Positions 8,071 through 15,923 of a stretch of DNA of 62,285 bases are shown here, piece by piece. The stretch comes from Candidatus Pacearchaeota archaeon CG10_big_fil_rev_8_21_14_0_10_34_76 (GTDB lineage: Archaea > Nanobdellota > Nanobdellia > Pacearchaeales > GW2011-AR1). The DNA lies in contig PFDB01000002.1 in the NCBI GenBank assembly GCA_002763075.1, positions 1-62,285 of the forward strand. Direction: 5' to 3'. Position 1 is the first letter of the stretch, and every line of letters starts with the position of its first letter. The notes under the pieces were generated by a model that saw nothing but the letters and a program-made list of their open reading frames with translations, was not told where the DNA came from and did no database searches. Made by a program: the position numbers and the translations under genes.

Positions 8071-8082
8071 ACATTTAAAAGC
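8071..8082 (+). promoter_or_regulatory. TATA-like box for tRNA-Phe
   Basis: ACATTTAAAAGC, centred about 32 nt before the mature tRNA, allows a short 5' leader that RNase P would remove. Confidence 0.6.
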
Positions 8083-8107
8083 AATTTATTTCTTCATTAT
8101 GTTATGC

Positions 8108-8179
8108 GGGGCGGTAGCTCAGTGGGAGAGCACACGACTGAAGCTCGTGGTGTCGGGGGTTCGATTCCCTCCCGCCCCA
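8108..8179 (+). tRNA. tRNA-Phe (anticodon GAA)
   Basis: Cloverleaf seen: acceptor GGGGCGG/CCGCCCC, D-arm GCTC...GAGC, anticodon stem CACGA/TCGTG with anticodon GAA at 8140-8142, T-arm GGGGG-TTCGATT-CCCTC, discriminator A8179. CCA is not encoded. No intron is present. Confidence 0.96.
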
Positions 8180-8263
8180 TTTAAAAAATTTGTGTAGAAA
8201 CAGATAGGGGTTTTTCTTGTGTTGATTAAAAACATTTATAAAAGATAGAAGACAAATATAGGA

Positions 8264-8539
8264 ATGGTTAGTAAAGGGGATGGAAGTTCTGGTCTGCTTG
8301 TCTGGAGCTTTGGAATGTTGAGTATGATATTTGCAATTATGCAACCTATTGGAGGAATTGCATTTGGAATTGTGGGTCTTGTTTTAAAATCTAGATTTAA
8401 GGGTGATGATACCTGGGCAAAACCTGGAAAGACATTAAGTATTACTGGATTGATTTTGAGCATCACCATATTGATATTCAGTTTTATATTTGCATATATG
8501 AACCCTGGCCTAATTTCACAAATTCAGGGAGGATATTAA
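8264..8539 (+). CDS. small membrane protein with two spans, DUF4190-like
   Basis: A 91-residue protein with two hydrophobic segments near residues 11-37 and 57-80, separated by a short basic loop containing a Lys-Arg-Phe-Lys-Gly stretch. The layout resembles small DUF4190-type membrane proteins, but this is only a resemblance. A TATA-like box (ACATTTATAAAAG, 8232-8244) is centred 27 nt upstream. Its stop overlaps the next start (TAATG), so it is co-translated with the pilin-like protein at 8539. Confidence 0.72.
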   Translation: MVSKGDGSSGLLVWSFGMLSMIFAIMQPIGGIAFGIVGLVLKSRFKGDDTWAKPGKTLSITGLILSITILIFSFIFAYMNPGLISQIQGGY

Positions 8540-9129
8540 TGGAAAGAAAGGGCGCTTTGGAGATGTCTGTCAGTACTATTGTTATTCTTGTTATTGGTAT
8601 GACTATGCTTATTCTTGGAATTGTTCTAGTTACAAATATATTTACTGGTGCTACAGATAGTGTAGATGACCTTAATGAAAAAGTAAAAAATGAGATTTCT
8701 TCTTTATTTTCAGATACAAATAAGGATGTGATTGTTAAACTTGGAGCAGATAATACTGCTAAAATAACTCCAAGTCCAGATGCCTTTGGAATAGCTATTG
8801 GAGCAAAAACAAAAGATGGATCTGCGACAAACAGGGAAAGGTTGAAGTATAAACTCACTCCTGAAACGGCTACAGGATCTAATTGTGCAAGTCCAAGAAT
8901 TTTGGGACAAACAAATATGGAAAAATTGTTTGTTACCCCTCTTAATGTTGATAGAAGTTTTGATGAATATGATGGTGCAACAGCATTTGCCATAATTGAG
9001 TTGAAAGTTCCAAAGGGAACTGCCGAATGCACCCAAAAGATATTTATTGATGTCAAAGATACTCAAACAACTGAAAATGTTGGAGGTAGCTTCTTCATAA
9101 TTGATATAGGTTCTGGTGGATTTTTCTAA
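8539..9129 (+). CDS. pilin-like secreted or anchored protein
   Basis: A 196-residue protein with a short basic N-terminus (Met-Glu-Arg-Lys-Gly) followed directly by a 22-residue hydrophobic helix (about residues 10-33), the arrangement of archaeal type IV pilin-like precursors cut by an EppA/PibD-type peptidase. The rest is Thr/Asp-rich and beta-like, with two cysteines (near 115 and 168) that could form a disulfide. Its start overlaps the stop of the two-span membrane protein. The pilin call rests on N-terminal layout only. Confidence 0.7.
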   Translation: MERKGALEMSVSTIVILVIGMTMLILGIVLVTNIFTGATDSVDDLNEKVKNEISSLFSDTNKDVIVKLGADNTAKITPSPDAFGIAIGAKTKDGSATNRERLKYKLTPETATGSNCASPRILGQTNMEKLFVTPLNVDRSFDEYDGATAFAIIELKVPKGTAECTQKIFIDVKDTQTTENVGGSFFIIDIGSGGFF

Positions 9130-9169
9130 TCTTCATAATATTTAAAAATCATTTTCTTATTGGATTTGT

Positions 9170-9766
9170 ATGGCCATGATTGGAGTTGATCTTGATGATA
9201 CTGTAAAAGATACATTGAGATGTGTCAATGAATTCTATGAAATTGAAACTGGAATAAAAATTCCATTAAGTAAATATACAACATATCTTTGGGAAGATGT
9301 ATGGGGATGTACAAGAGAGGAAGCAATAGCTAGATGGCATAGATTTGTGGATTCTGAGAATTATGATAGAACTCCCCCTATTGAAGGGGCAAGGGATTCA
9401 CTTTGTTCCCTATCACTGAAAAACAATCTGGCAATTATCACTTCACGGCCTGAAATAAACAAACAAAGAACAGAAGAATGGGTTAGAAGAAATATCCCTG
9501 GAATTGAATTTGAATTTTTTTATACTAGGGGATTTGAAGGAGGAAAAAGAGCTAAGGGAGATATATGCATAGAAAATGGAATAAATTTGATTTTTGAAGA
9601 TGATATCAGCAATTCATTGGAATGTGCAATGAAAGGTATTGATGTGATTATGTTTGACAAACCGTATAATCTGGGTTTAGAACATGGGAAAATTCAAAGA
9701 GTATCTTCGTGGGCAGAGGCATTAAAGATTTATGAATGCCTTAATGGGCATAGAGAAAACGCTTAA
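9170..9766 (+). CDS. HAD-superfamily phosphatase, nucleotidase-like
   Basis: A 198-residue protein with the HAD nucleophile motif DLDDT at residues 7-11, a small helical cap, motif II in the LAIITSRPE stretch, and a motif IV-like LIFEDD near residue 142. Length and motif order resemble 5'(3')-deoxyribonucleotidases, which dephosphorylate (deoxy)nucleoside monophosphates, but the substrate cannot be set from sequence. ATG 9170 is centred 28 nt from its TATA-like box (ATATTTAAAA, 9138-9147); ATG 9176 is the alternative. Confidence 0.82.
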   Translation: MAMIGVDLDDTVKDTLRCVNEFYEIETGIKIPLSKYTTYLWEDVWGCTREEAIARWHRFVDSENYDRTPPIEGARDSLCSLSLKNNLAIITSRPEINKQRTEEWVRRNIPGIEFEFFYTRGFEGGKRAKGDICIENGINLIFEDDISNSLECAMKGIDVIMFDKPYNLGLEHGKIQRVSSWAEALKIYECLNGHRENA

Positions 9767-9790
9767 AAACCGACTTATTCTAGTGATTTG

Positions 9791-10372
9791 ATGGAATTGG
9801 ATGAATATAAGAAATACAAGTGGTTTTTTACCTCGACTGGGAAGTTAGTTGTTGGTGGAAAAAATGCAGGGCAAAATGATGATTTGCTTAAAAATATAAA
9901 AAAATCTGGAAAGGAATATGTTGTGATGCACACCTCTCACCCAGGAAGTCCATTTTGCGTTATTATCTCGGATGTAAATAAAATAAATAAAAAAGACATT
10001 GAAGAATGTGCAATATTCTGCGGGAGTTTCAGTAGGGCATGGAAAGAAGGGAAGAAGATGACTGAAGTGCATATTTTTAAGGCAAGTCAGGTCTCAAAGG
10101 AAAGAAGTATGAAGACTGGAACATGGAGGGTTTCAGGGGAAATTCAAAATGCAAAAATAGAATTATCTCTTGTTTTGACAAGACAAAAAAATATTTTGAG
10201 AGCTGTCCCTGAAAATAGCGTCAGTAAGAAAGATGTGATAATCAAAATATGTCCTGGAAAAATAGATAAAAGAGATATGCTTGCAAAAATACAGTTAGAG
10301 ACTGATGAAGAGATGAAGGCTGAAGAGTTGCTTGCTGCCCTGCCTGCTGGCGGTGTGAGGGTTTGTAAGTAG
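9791..10372 (+). CDS. free-standing NFACT-R (DUF814) domain protein
   Basis: A 193-residue protein matching the C-terminal NFACT-R domain of the Rqc2/NEMF/FbpA family: YKWFFTSTGKLVVGGKNAGQ at residues 9-28 and HTSHPGSPFCVI near 47-58. In full-length family members this domain sits behind the NFACT-N and coiled-coil regions and helps bind tRNA and stalled 60S/50S subunits during ribosome-associated quality control. Here it stands alone, so any N-terminal partner would be encoded elsewhere. ATG 9791 is chosen (26 nt from GCTTAAAAAC, 9761-9770) over TTG 9788. Confidence 0.85.
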   Translation: MELDEYKKYKWFFTSTGKLVVGGKNAGQNDDLLKNIKKSGKEYVVMHTSHPGSPFCVIISDVNKINKKDIEECAIFCGSFSRAWKEGKKMTEVHIFKASQVSKERSMKTGTWRVSGEIQNAKIELSLVLTRQKNILRAVPENSVSKKDVIIKICPGKIDKRDMLAKIQLETDEEMKAEELLAALPAGGVRVCK

Positions 10373-10422
10373 TTTAAGTCAGATTAGTCAAGGTTATTAA
10401 ACCTATAATATTAAGCTAAAAT

Positions 10423-10653
10423 ATGAGATTTCAAATAGGGAAGGCTGGAGTGACTGATGGAGTTATTGAATCATTGATATTAGCTTTTAAGAATAATAAA
10501 TCCGTAAGAATATCTGCTCTAAAGGGCAGTGGCAGGGATAGAGAAAAAATAAAAGAGATGGCTGAAGAGATGGCTGAAAGACTTCCTGGAGAATATAAAT
10601 TTAAGGTAATCGGCTTTACGATTATTATGAGGAGATCAAATATCAAGAAGTAA
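10423..10653 (+). CDS. YhbY/CRM-domain RNA-binding protein
   Basis: A 76-residue protein with the features of a CRM domain: an IGKAGVTDGVIESL start (residues 5-18), a VRISALKG strand and an Ile/Val-rich C-terminal strand. The signature G-x-x-G of the family appears as GKAG-VTDG. CRM proteins bind rRNA or structured RNA and associate with pre-50S particles. Its TATA-like box (AGGTTATTAAACC) is centred 26 nt upstream of ATG 10423. Confidence 0.75.
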   Translation: MRFQIGKAGVTDGVIESLILAFKNNKSVRISALKGSGRDREKIKEMAEEMAERLPGEYKFKVIGFTIIMRRSNIKK

Positions 10654-10811
10654 TGCCCAATAGAAATCTATAATCAAAAAGTCCATAAAGCATTACTTGA
10701 GGTTTGGATGCTTACGAACACTTCACTCTGAAGGAGATGGTTTTAAACGTTCGTGACATAAGATTTATAAGGGCTCTTTTTTTACCTATCTTACTAGTTT
10801 AAAATCAGAAA
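10654..10811 (+). promoter_or_regulatory. leader and promoter of the ribosomal protein operon
   Basis: Non-coding. AGATTTATAAGG (10761-10772) is centred 45 nt before the eS19 start, so this operon has a leader of about 20 nt, unlike most genes here. A 6-bp inverted repeat, ACGAAC near 10713 with GTTCGT near 10749, lies upstream of the box. I see no ribosome site or coding frame. Confidence 0.45.
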
Positions 10812-11231
10812 ATGACAGACATAAGAAATATTGAGGCGGGAAAATATAATACCCTTTTAGCTGCAGCTTTGAAAGAGTCAGGAGATTTTGAACAACCTGA
10901 ATGGGTTAATTTTGTGAAAACAGGAACTCATAAAGTTAGGCCAGTAAATGAAGTAGACTTCTGGTATAAGAGAAGTGCAAGTATTTTAAGACAAGTTTAT
11001 ATTAAAGGAATTGTTGGTGTTGAAAGGCTTAGGACAAGATACGGAGGAAGAAAGAATAGGGGAGCAGAACCTGCAAAATTCTATAAGGGTGCTGGAAAGA
11101 TAATTAGGACTATATTAAAACAGGCTGAAGAGGCTGGACTTGTTGAGACTGTAAAAGACAAGAAGCCTGGAAGAAGAATTACTGCCAAGGGTAGAGAATT
11201 CATGGAAAAAATTGTAGGGGAAAATAAATGA
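10812..11231 (+). CDS. rps19e: 30S ribosomal protein eS19
   Basis: A 139-residue protein with the eS19 signature: WVNFVKTGTHKVRPV near 36-50, DFWYKRSASILRQVYI near 54-69, and RYGGRKNRGAEPAKFYKGAG near 77-96. It is an archaeal/eukaryal small-subunit head protein that also helps 40S/30S maturation. Length is typical. It is the first gene of a three-gene operon; its stop overlaps the eL39 start (ATGA). Confidence 0.96.
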   Translation: MTDIRNIEAGKYNTLLAAALKESGDFEQPEWVNFVKTGTHKVRPVNEVDFWYKRSASILRQVYIKGIVGVERLRTRYGGRKNRGAEPAKFYKGAGKIIRTILKQAEEAGLVETVKDKKPGRRITAKGREFMEKIVGENK

Positions 11232-11434
11232 CAAGACATTATCAAAAAAAAATAACCCTTGGGGTTTATGGAAGACAAACAAAATGGGCTCCAGTCTGGG
11301 CAGTGGTTAAGAAATTTGGACAAGGAAAGGCAAAGGGTACCCATCCTTCTCAGATAACAAAAGTCAGAAGATCCTGGAACAGGACTAAGCTAAAAATCAA
11401 GCCTCGAAGGACTAGAAAGAAACAATTAGGTTAA
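11228..11434 (+). CDS. rpl39e: 50S ribosomal protein eL39
   Basis: A 68-residue very basic protein. It keeps the eL39 core motif WAPVWAVVKK (residues 20-29) and the RRSWNRTKLKI end (47-57) that line the nascent-chain exit tunnel. It is longer than the usual 50-52 residues, with about ten extra residues at each end. Four-base overlap with eS19 and 3 nt before the eL31 start indicate co-translation. Confidence 0.9.
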   Translation: MTRHYQKKITLGVYGRQTKWAPVWAVVKKFGQGKAKGTHPSQITKVRRSWNRTKLKIKPRRTRKKQLG

Positions 11435-11437
11435 ACA

Positions 11438-11992
11438 ATGACAGAAGTTAAGACAAGTATGCAGGGAAATGAAAGAGAATATGTTATTCCACTTAGATCT
11501 AGCTGGATGAAGAGCGCTAGATATAAAAGAAGTAGAAAGGCCATTATGACTATTAAGGAGTTTGTAGCAAGACATATGAGGATTCCTGATAGAGATTTGA
11601 GCAAAGTAAAGTTAGATGTTCATTTGAATAATGATATTTGGTTTAGAGGATGTAAAAAGCCTCCTGCAAAGGTTAAAGTTAGGGTGAAAAGGGATGGAGA
11701 ATTTGTAAGAGTTGAATTTGCTGAAATTCCTGAATATGTCAAATTTGCAAAGGCAAAAGAAGAAAGAAGGCATAAGAAGGCAGATAAGAAGAAAGAAGTT
11801 AAAACAGAAGAAATAAAGCCTACGGAAGAAAAATCCACTGAAAGGAAAGAAGAAGATAAGAAAAATTTAGAGGAAAAAGAAAAGTCCATGGAGAAAATGC
11901 ATGAAAAAGTTGCTGAACAACAGGCAAAAGCACAAAAGCATCTTACAAAGGTAAAAGAGCCAATTGCCCATAGAAAGGCTCTAAAAAAATAG
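11438..11992 (+). CDS. rpl31e: 50S ribosomal protein eL31 with a long charged C-terminal extension
   Basis: Residues 1-105 form the eL31 domain, with REYVIPLRSSWMKSARYKRS (13-32), IKEFVARHM and the beta-strands KVRVKRDGEFVRVEF. eL31 sits beside the exit tunnel at the intersubunit side. The remaining 80 residues are a Lys/Glu-rich tail of likely helical or disordered structure, absent from the usual 85-100-residue protein. It is the last gene of the operon. Confidence 0.93.
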   Translation: MTEVKTSMQGNEREYVIPLRSSWMKSARYKRSRKAIMTIKEFVARHMRIPDRDLSKVKLDVHLNNDIWFRGCKKPPAKVKVRVKRDGEFVRVEFAEIPEYVKFAKAKEERRHKKADKKKEVKTEEIKPTEEKSTERKEEDKKNLEEKEKSMEKMHEKVAEQQAKAQKHLTKVKEPIAHRKALKK

Positions 11993-12019
11993 TTTTTTAA
12001 GTCTGATATTTCTAGTTAG

Positions 12020-12550
12020 ATGATGAATAATGAAAAGATTACATTCTCTGTTGATATTGGGATATTAAACAAAAAAGACGTTGAGGATAGTTCTGAAATG
12101 GCTGAAGAATTTTTTGAAATGGAGAGCAAACCAGATGAAATGCCAGCATCTGAAGAAAATAAAAAATTTATTTTGGAAAAAATACCAGAATGCGACAATG
12201 TGATACGTGAGGATGGAAAAATAATTGGATTCTCATTCATCATTCCATGTAACAAAGATATAATGGAAAGGTTTCTGTCAAACAAAATAAGTGAAAGAGA
12301 ATTATTTGAAGAGGTAAAGTCAAAAATAAATTATGAAAACTTTGATACGATTTATTTATGTTCTTCGTTCATAAAAGAAGGATATAGGGGGAGAGGTCTT
12401 TCAATACAAGGCAGCGTAAAATCTATAAAGAAAATCATTGCAGATAGAGAAATTAAACCAATTCTGTTTGCGTGGACTCAAACTAAAGAAGGAGAAAAGA
12501 GTGTAAAGAGGACAGCCAAAGAATTGGGATTTGAGCTTAGAATCAAATGA
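12020..12550 (+). CDS. GNAT-family acetyltransferase-like protein
   Basis: A 176-residue protein with the acetyl-CoA binding motif of the GNAT fold in FIKEGYRGRGLSIQG (about residues 115-129; the pyrophosphate loop is RGRGLS) preceded by a TIYLCSS strand. The N-terminal half includes a long acidic helix. The substrate is unknown. Start may be ATG 12020 or 12023; the box TTTTTTAAGT fits the second slightly better. Its stop overlaps the next start (ATGA), so it is co-translated with the nucleotidyltransferase. Confidence 0.7.
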   Translation: MMNNEKITFSVDIGILNKKDVEDSSEMAEEFFEMESKPDEMPASEENKKFILEKIPECDNVIREDGKIIGFSFIIPCNKDIMERFLSNKISERELFEEVKSKINYENFDTIYLCSSFIKEGYRGRGLSIQGSVKSIKKIIADREIKPILFAWTQTKEGEKSVKRTAKELGFELRIK

Positions 12551-13026
12551 CAATTCATAAAATAAAATCTAATGAAGAGATAATTTGGATTTCTAAGAGA
12601 TTAAAGGATGAGGGAAAAAGAATTGTTACTACAAATGGCAGTTTTGATATATTGCATTCTGCGCATCTGCACATACTTGAGAAAGCTAGAAAACAAGGGG
12701 ATGTGTTAATCGTGTTGTTGAATAGCGATAACTCAATAAAAAAGTTAAAGGGAGAGTCGAGACCAATTATCCCAGAGAGAGAAAGGGCTGAAATGCTTGC
12801 TGGTTTAGAGTGTGTAGACTATGTTAGTGTGTTTGATGATGATAATCCATTGAATTTACTGAGAGATTTAAGACCTGATGTTCATGTAAAGGGCGGAAGC
12901 TTTAATGAAAATAGAATTGCTGAGGAAAAAAAATTACTCTCTGAATGGAATGGAGAATTCAAAAATTTTGAGCTTGAGAATGAGAAATCTACAACAAATA
13001 TAATAGATAAAATCAAAGAAATATAA
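12547..13026 (+). CDS. RfaE2/HldE-C-like nucleotidyltransferase
   Basis: A 159-residue protein of the cytidylyltransferase-like (HIGH-superfamily) fold. NGSFDILHSAHLHILEKAR (residues 30-48) is the nucleotide-binding region, with HSAH in place of the common HxGH. SRPIIPERERAEMLAGL (75-91) and the VKGGSF segment match the heptose-phosphate adenylyltransferase (RfaE2) type. It would join a sugar- or polyol-phosphate to NMP from ATP or CTP. The G-to-A change in HxGH and the lack of a linked kinase leave the substrate open. It follows the GNAT in the same operon. Confidence 0.78.
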   Translation: MTIHKIKSNEEIIWISKRLKDEGKRIVTTNGSFDILHSAHLHILEKARKQGDVLIVLLNSDNSIKKLKGESRPIIPERERAEMLAGLECVDYVSVFDDDNPLNLLRDLRPDVHVKGGSFNENRIAEEKKLLSEWNGEFKNFELENEKSTTNIIDKIKEI

Positions 13027-13031
13027 GATGA

Positions 13032-13157
13032 ATGATTTTGAAGAGATTTTTGAGAGATAATTATGAACAGTTACCAAGGACTACATTGAGATATGCTATT
13101 GAGCGATTTGATAAGGAAGAAAGATTAAGATATCTTAAGGGTTCTTTCGATTCTTGA
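13032..13157 (+). pseudogene. C-terminal remnant of an AlkD-like DNA alkylation repair protein
   Basis: A 41-codon frame begins at ATG 13032, 5 nt after the preceding stop. Its product contains LPRTTLRYAIERFDKEERLR, which matches the end of AlkD/DUF-type HEAT-repeat DNA alkylation repair proteins (commonly PRTTLRYAIE). The roughly 180 upstream residues of that family are missing. The 3' end overlaps the convergent ATPase gene by 23 nt. It is either a decayed gene or a minimal peptide still translated at the end of the operon. Confidence 0.6.
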
Positions 13158-15849
13158 TTAACTTGTAAGCTTCACCAGCCCAAAGTATTAGAGAGGAGAA
13201 TGCTATTAATAATACAAAATCTATTGGAGGAATTGCTGCAAATTTAAAGACTGAGCTAATGAATGGATTATAAATAACAATAATTTGTAAGAGCGCTGAG
13301 ATAGTTATGCCCAAAAGGAGTAACTTGTTTGTGAATAATCCTAGCTTGAATATAGATGTCTTGATAGAACGCATGTTTAATGCATTAAAGAGTTGTGTGA
13401 ATGCCATTACTGTGAATGCTCCTGCTCTAGCCTGCTCAATGCCTGATGGAAGATAGTACATGAATGTAATGAGTGTCATTAAAAGCATCAATGAGACATT
13501 TAATATGAGAAATGGCATTATGTCTTTTGTTAATATTCCTTCTTTTCTACTTAATGGATGTTGGTTTAAGACATCTGTGTGACCCCTCTCAGAAGCAAGT
13601 GGAATAACTGCCATCCCATCTGTAACGAGATTAAGCCAGAGTATCTGAGTAGGAAGTAATGGTAATGGAAGATTTATCAATAAAGTCGCGATTATTGTTG
13701 CTTGTTCTGCAAAACTGGTTGTGACGAGATAGAAGCTGGTTTGTTTAGTATTTGTAAAAACAATTCTACCTTCTTCTACTGCATTGATTATGGAGGCAAA
13801 GTTATCATCTGAGAGAATTATTTCGCTTGATTCTCTGGCTACGTCTGTTCCTATTATCCCCATAGCCACTCCGATATCTGCCTTTTTTAAGGCTAGAGCA
13901 TCGTTTACCCCGTCACCAGTCATAGCTATCAGATTTCCATCTTTTTGAAGTGCTGTTGCGATTTTTAGCTTCATTTTTGGGGTAAGCCTTGAGAAGACTG
14001 AAACATTTCTTATGCAATCTAGGAATTTTTCATGAGGAAGATCCGCTATGTCTTCTTCATCCATGACTTCAGGATATTTTGAATTTGATTTTGTGATTAA
14101 TCCAATCTGCTTCGCAACTGAAAGCGCTGTGATCTTGTGGTCTCCTGTTAGCATCATGACCCTCATTCCTGCTTTTTCTGCTTTAGAAATGGCTTCCTTG
14201 ACTTCCGGGCGTATTGGATCAGACATTCCAACTATTCCAACAAATATCAAATCATCAGTATCTTTTTCAGATATATCGAAAGTATTCTCTGGAACATTTT
14301 TATATGCTACTGCAACTGTCCTATATGCGTCCTTTGCCAGAGAGATTATGCTTTTATGAATATCATTTCTATAAGAATCGTTCAAGATTTTTTTTGTGTT
14401 TTTTATTATTAAGTACTTTGATTTTTTTAGGATAACTTCTGGGGCGCCCACCACATATATCTGTTTTCCAGTCTTGGAAGTGTTTACAAGACTTGCGCGA
14501 TATTTTACTTCTGGACTAAATGGGATATCATCAAGTACATTTTCAGATTTTATCAGGCTTTCTTTTTCTATCCCTGCCTTTTTTCCTACTACTGCCAATG
14601 CTGCCTCTGTTGGATCTCCTATTATCTCATATTGCTCTTTCTTTGAATCAGACTTCCTTAATGCTCTTGAGTTGTTTGAGATGACTGAAATTTTTAGAAG
14701 TTTTGAGAGTTGGAGTTTATCTTGCGCTTCAAAGACTTTTCCATCCTGAGAGAATTCTCCACGTGGTATCCACCCTTCTCCGGAGACCAAAATCTCCTTT
14801 TCTTCTGGAAAGACAATTTTTTGGACAGTCATTGTGTTTTGAGTTAATGTTCCAGTTTTATCTGTTAGAATGATATTTACAAGGGCAAGGGTTGCTGTTG
14901 CAGGAAGATTTCTTATTACTGCATTTCTTTTTGACATTCTGTGAGCACCTATTGCAAGAACAATAGTAAGAACTGCAGGAAGGCCTTCTGGGATAGCTGA
15001 AACGAGTGCAGCTATTGTAAATAAAAAAATCTCTGTGAACTCTATTCCCCTTATAAAAAAACCTACTATAAAAATAAGTAATGACCCAGAGGCTGCAATG
15101 ATTGCCATTTGTTTTGCAAGTAAACTTGTTTTTTTACGAAATATTGTAGGTGGTTCTCTTATTTGCTCAAGAGATTTAGCTAATTGCCCTATTACAGTCC
15201 TTTCTCCTGTCGAGACTATAATTGCTTTTGCTGTTCCTGAGGCAACAAAAGTTCCCATCCAAGTCATATTCAACCTGTCTGCAAGAGGAGTTTTTTCAGG
15301 AATATCCTTGGCAAATTTATCTTTTGGAAGAGATTCTCCTGTAAGAGAAGACTCTACTGTCCTGAAGTTCTTGCATCCAAGGATTCTTGCATCTGCAGGA
15401 ATTTTATCTCCTTCTTCCAGAAGAACTATATCTCCAGGCACAATTTCTTTTGCAGAAATTTTTATCAGTTGCCCGTTGCGATAGACTTTTGCGTATTGAA
15501 CTATGATATTTTTAAGAGATTTTATTGCCTTTTCTGCTCTATGCTCTTGAATAAATCCTATAGTTGCATTAAAGAGAATTATTGCACAAATGACATACAC
15601 ATCAATGTAATGCTCAACAAACCAAGATATGAGTGCTGCAATTATCAGAATGTAGATAAGGAAGCTATGGAATTGTTTTAAAAATGTGAATATTGGGTTT
15701 TTCGATTTTTCTTCTTGTATCTCATTTTTCCCGTAATGGGCTAGCCTTGCATTGGCATCTTCTGAAGATAATCCGCCCACTGAGGATTTTAGTCTCCCAA
15801 GAAGTTTTTTTGCTGGAATTGAATGATAATCATTATTCTCTTTTTGCAT
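13135..15849 (-). CDS. P-type calcium-transporting ATPase (PMR1/SERCA type)
   Basis: A 904-residue P2A-type ATPase pumping Ca2+ (or Mn2+) out of the cytoplasm. Motifs: TGES at 170-173 (actuator), PEGLP at 287-291 in M4, the phosphorylation site DKTGT at 330-334, LTGDH at 567-571 and TGDGVND at 644-650. M6 carries NLVTDG. Ten spans are suggested by the hydrophobic segments, four near the N-terminus and six at the C-terminus. Length is typical for the family. Its stop overlaps the AlkD remnant on the other strand. Confidence 0.93.
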   Translation of the reverse strand: MQKENNDYHSIPAKKLLGRLKSSVGGLSSEDANARLAHYGKNEIQEEKSKNPIFTFLKQFHSFLIYILIIAALISWFVEHYIDVYVICAIILFNATIGFIQEHRAEKAIKSLKNIIVQYAKVYRNGQLIKISAKEIVPGDIVLLEEGDKIPADARILGCKNFRTVESSLTGESLPKDKFAKDIPEKTPLADRLNMTWMGTFVASGTAKAIIVSTGERTVIGQLAKSLEQIREPPTIFRKKTSLLAKQMAIIAASGSLLIFIVGFFIRGIEFTEIFLFTIAALVSAIPEGLPAVLTIVLAIGAHRMSKRNAVIRNLPATATLALVNIILTDKTGTLTQNTMTVQKIVFPEEKEILVSGEGWIPRGEFSQDGKVFEAQDKLQLSKLLKISVISNNSRALRKSDSKKEQYEIIGDPTEAALAVVGKKAGIEKESLIKSENVLDDIPFSPEVKYRASLVNTSKTGKQIYVVGAPEVILKKSKYLIIKNTKKILNDSYRNDIHKSIISLAKDAYRTVAVAYKNVPENTFDISEKDTDDLIFVGIVGMSDPIRPEVKEAISKAEKAGMRVMMLTGDHKITALSVAKQIGLITKSNSKYPEVMDEEDIADLPHEKFLDCIRNVSVFSRLTPKMKLKIATALQKDGNLIAMTGDGVNDALALKKADIGVAMGIIGTDVARESSEIILSDDNFASIINAVEEGRIVFTNTKQTSFYLVTTSFAEQATIIATLLINLPLPLLPTQILWLNLVTDGMAVIPLASERGHTDVLNQHPLSRKEGILTKDIMPFLILNVSLMLLMTLITFMYYLPSGIEQARAGAFTVMAFTQLFNALNMRSIKTSIFKLGLFTNKLLLLGITISALLQIIVIYNPFISSVFKFAAIPPIDFVLLIAFSSLILWAGEAYKLIKNRKNP

Positions 15850-15923
15850 GAATTAAATATGAAAATAATATTATTAAGTGTTTAGGAAGAAATCCTTAAA
15901 AGCAATGTTGATGAATGTTTATT

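Noticed and set aside
10654-10811. Possible C/D box small RNA before eS19
   Set aside because: CTGA and GATG-like boxes can be found, but not a convincing C and D box pair with terminal stem.
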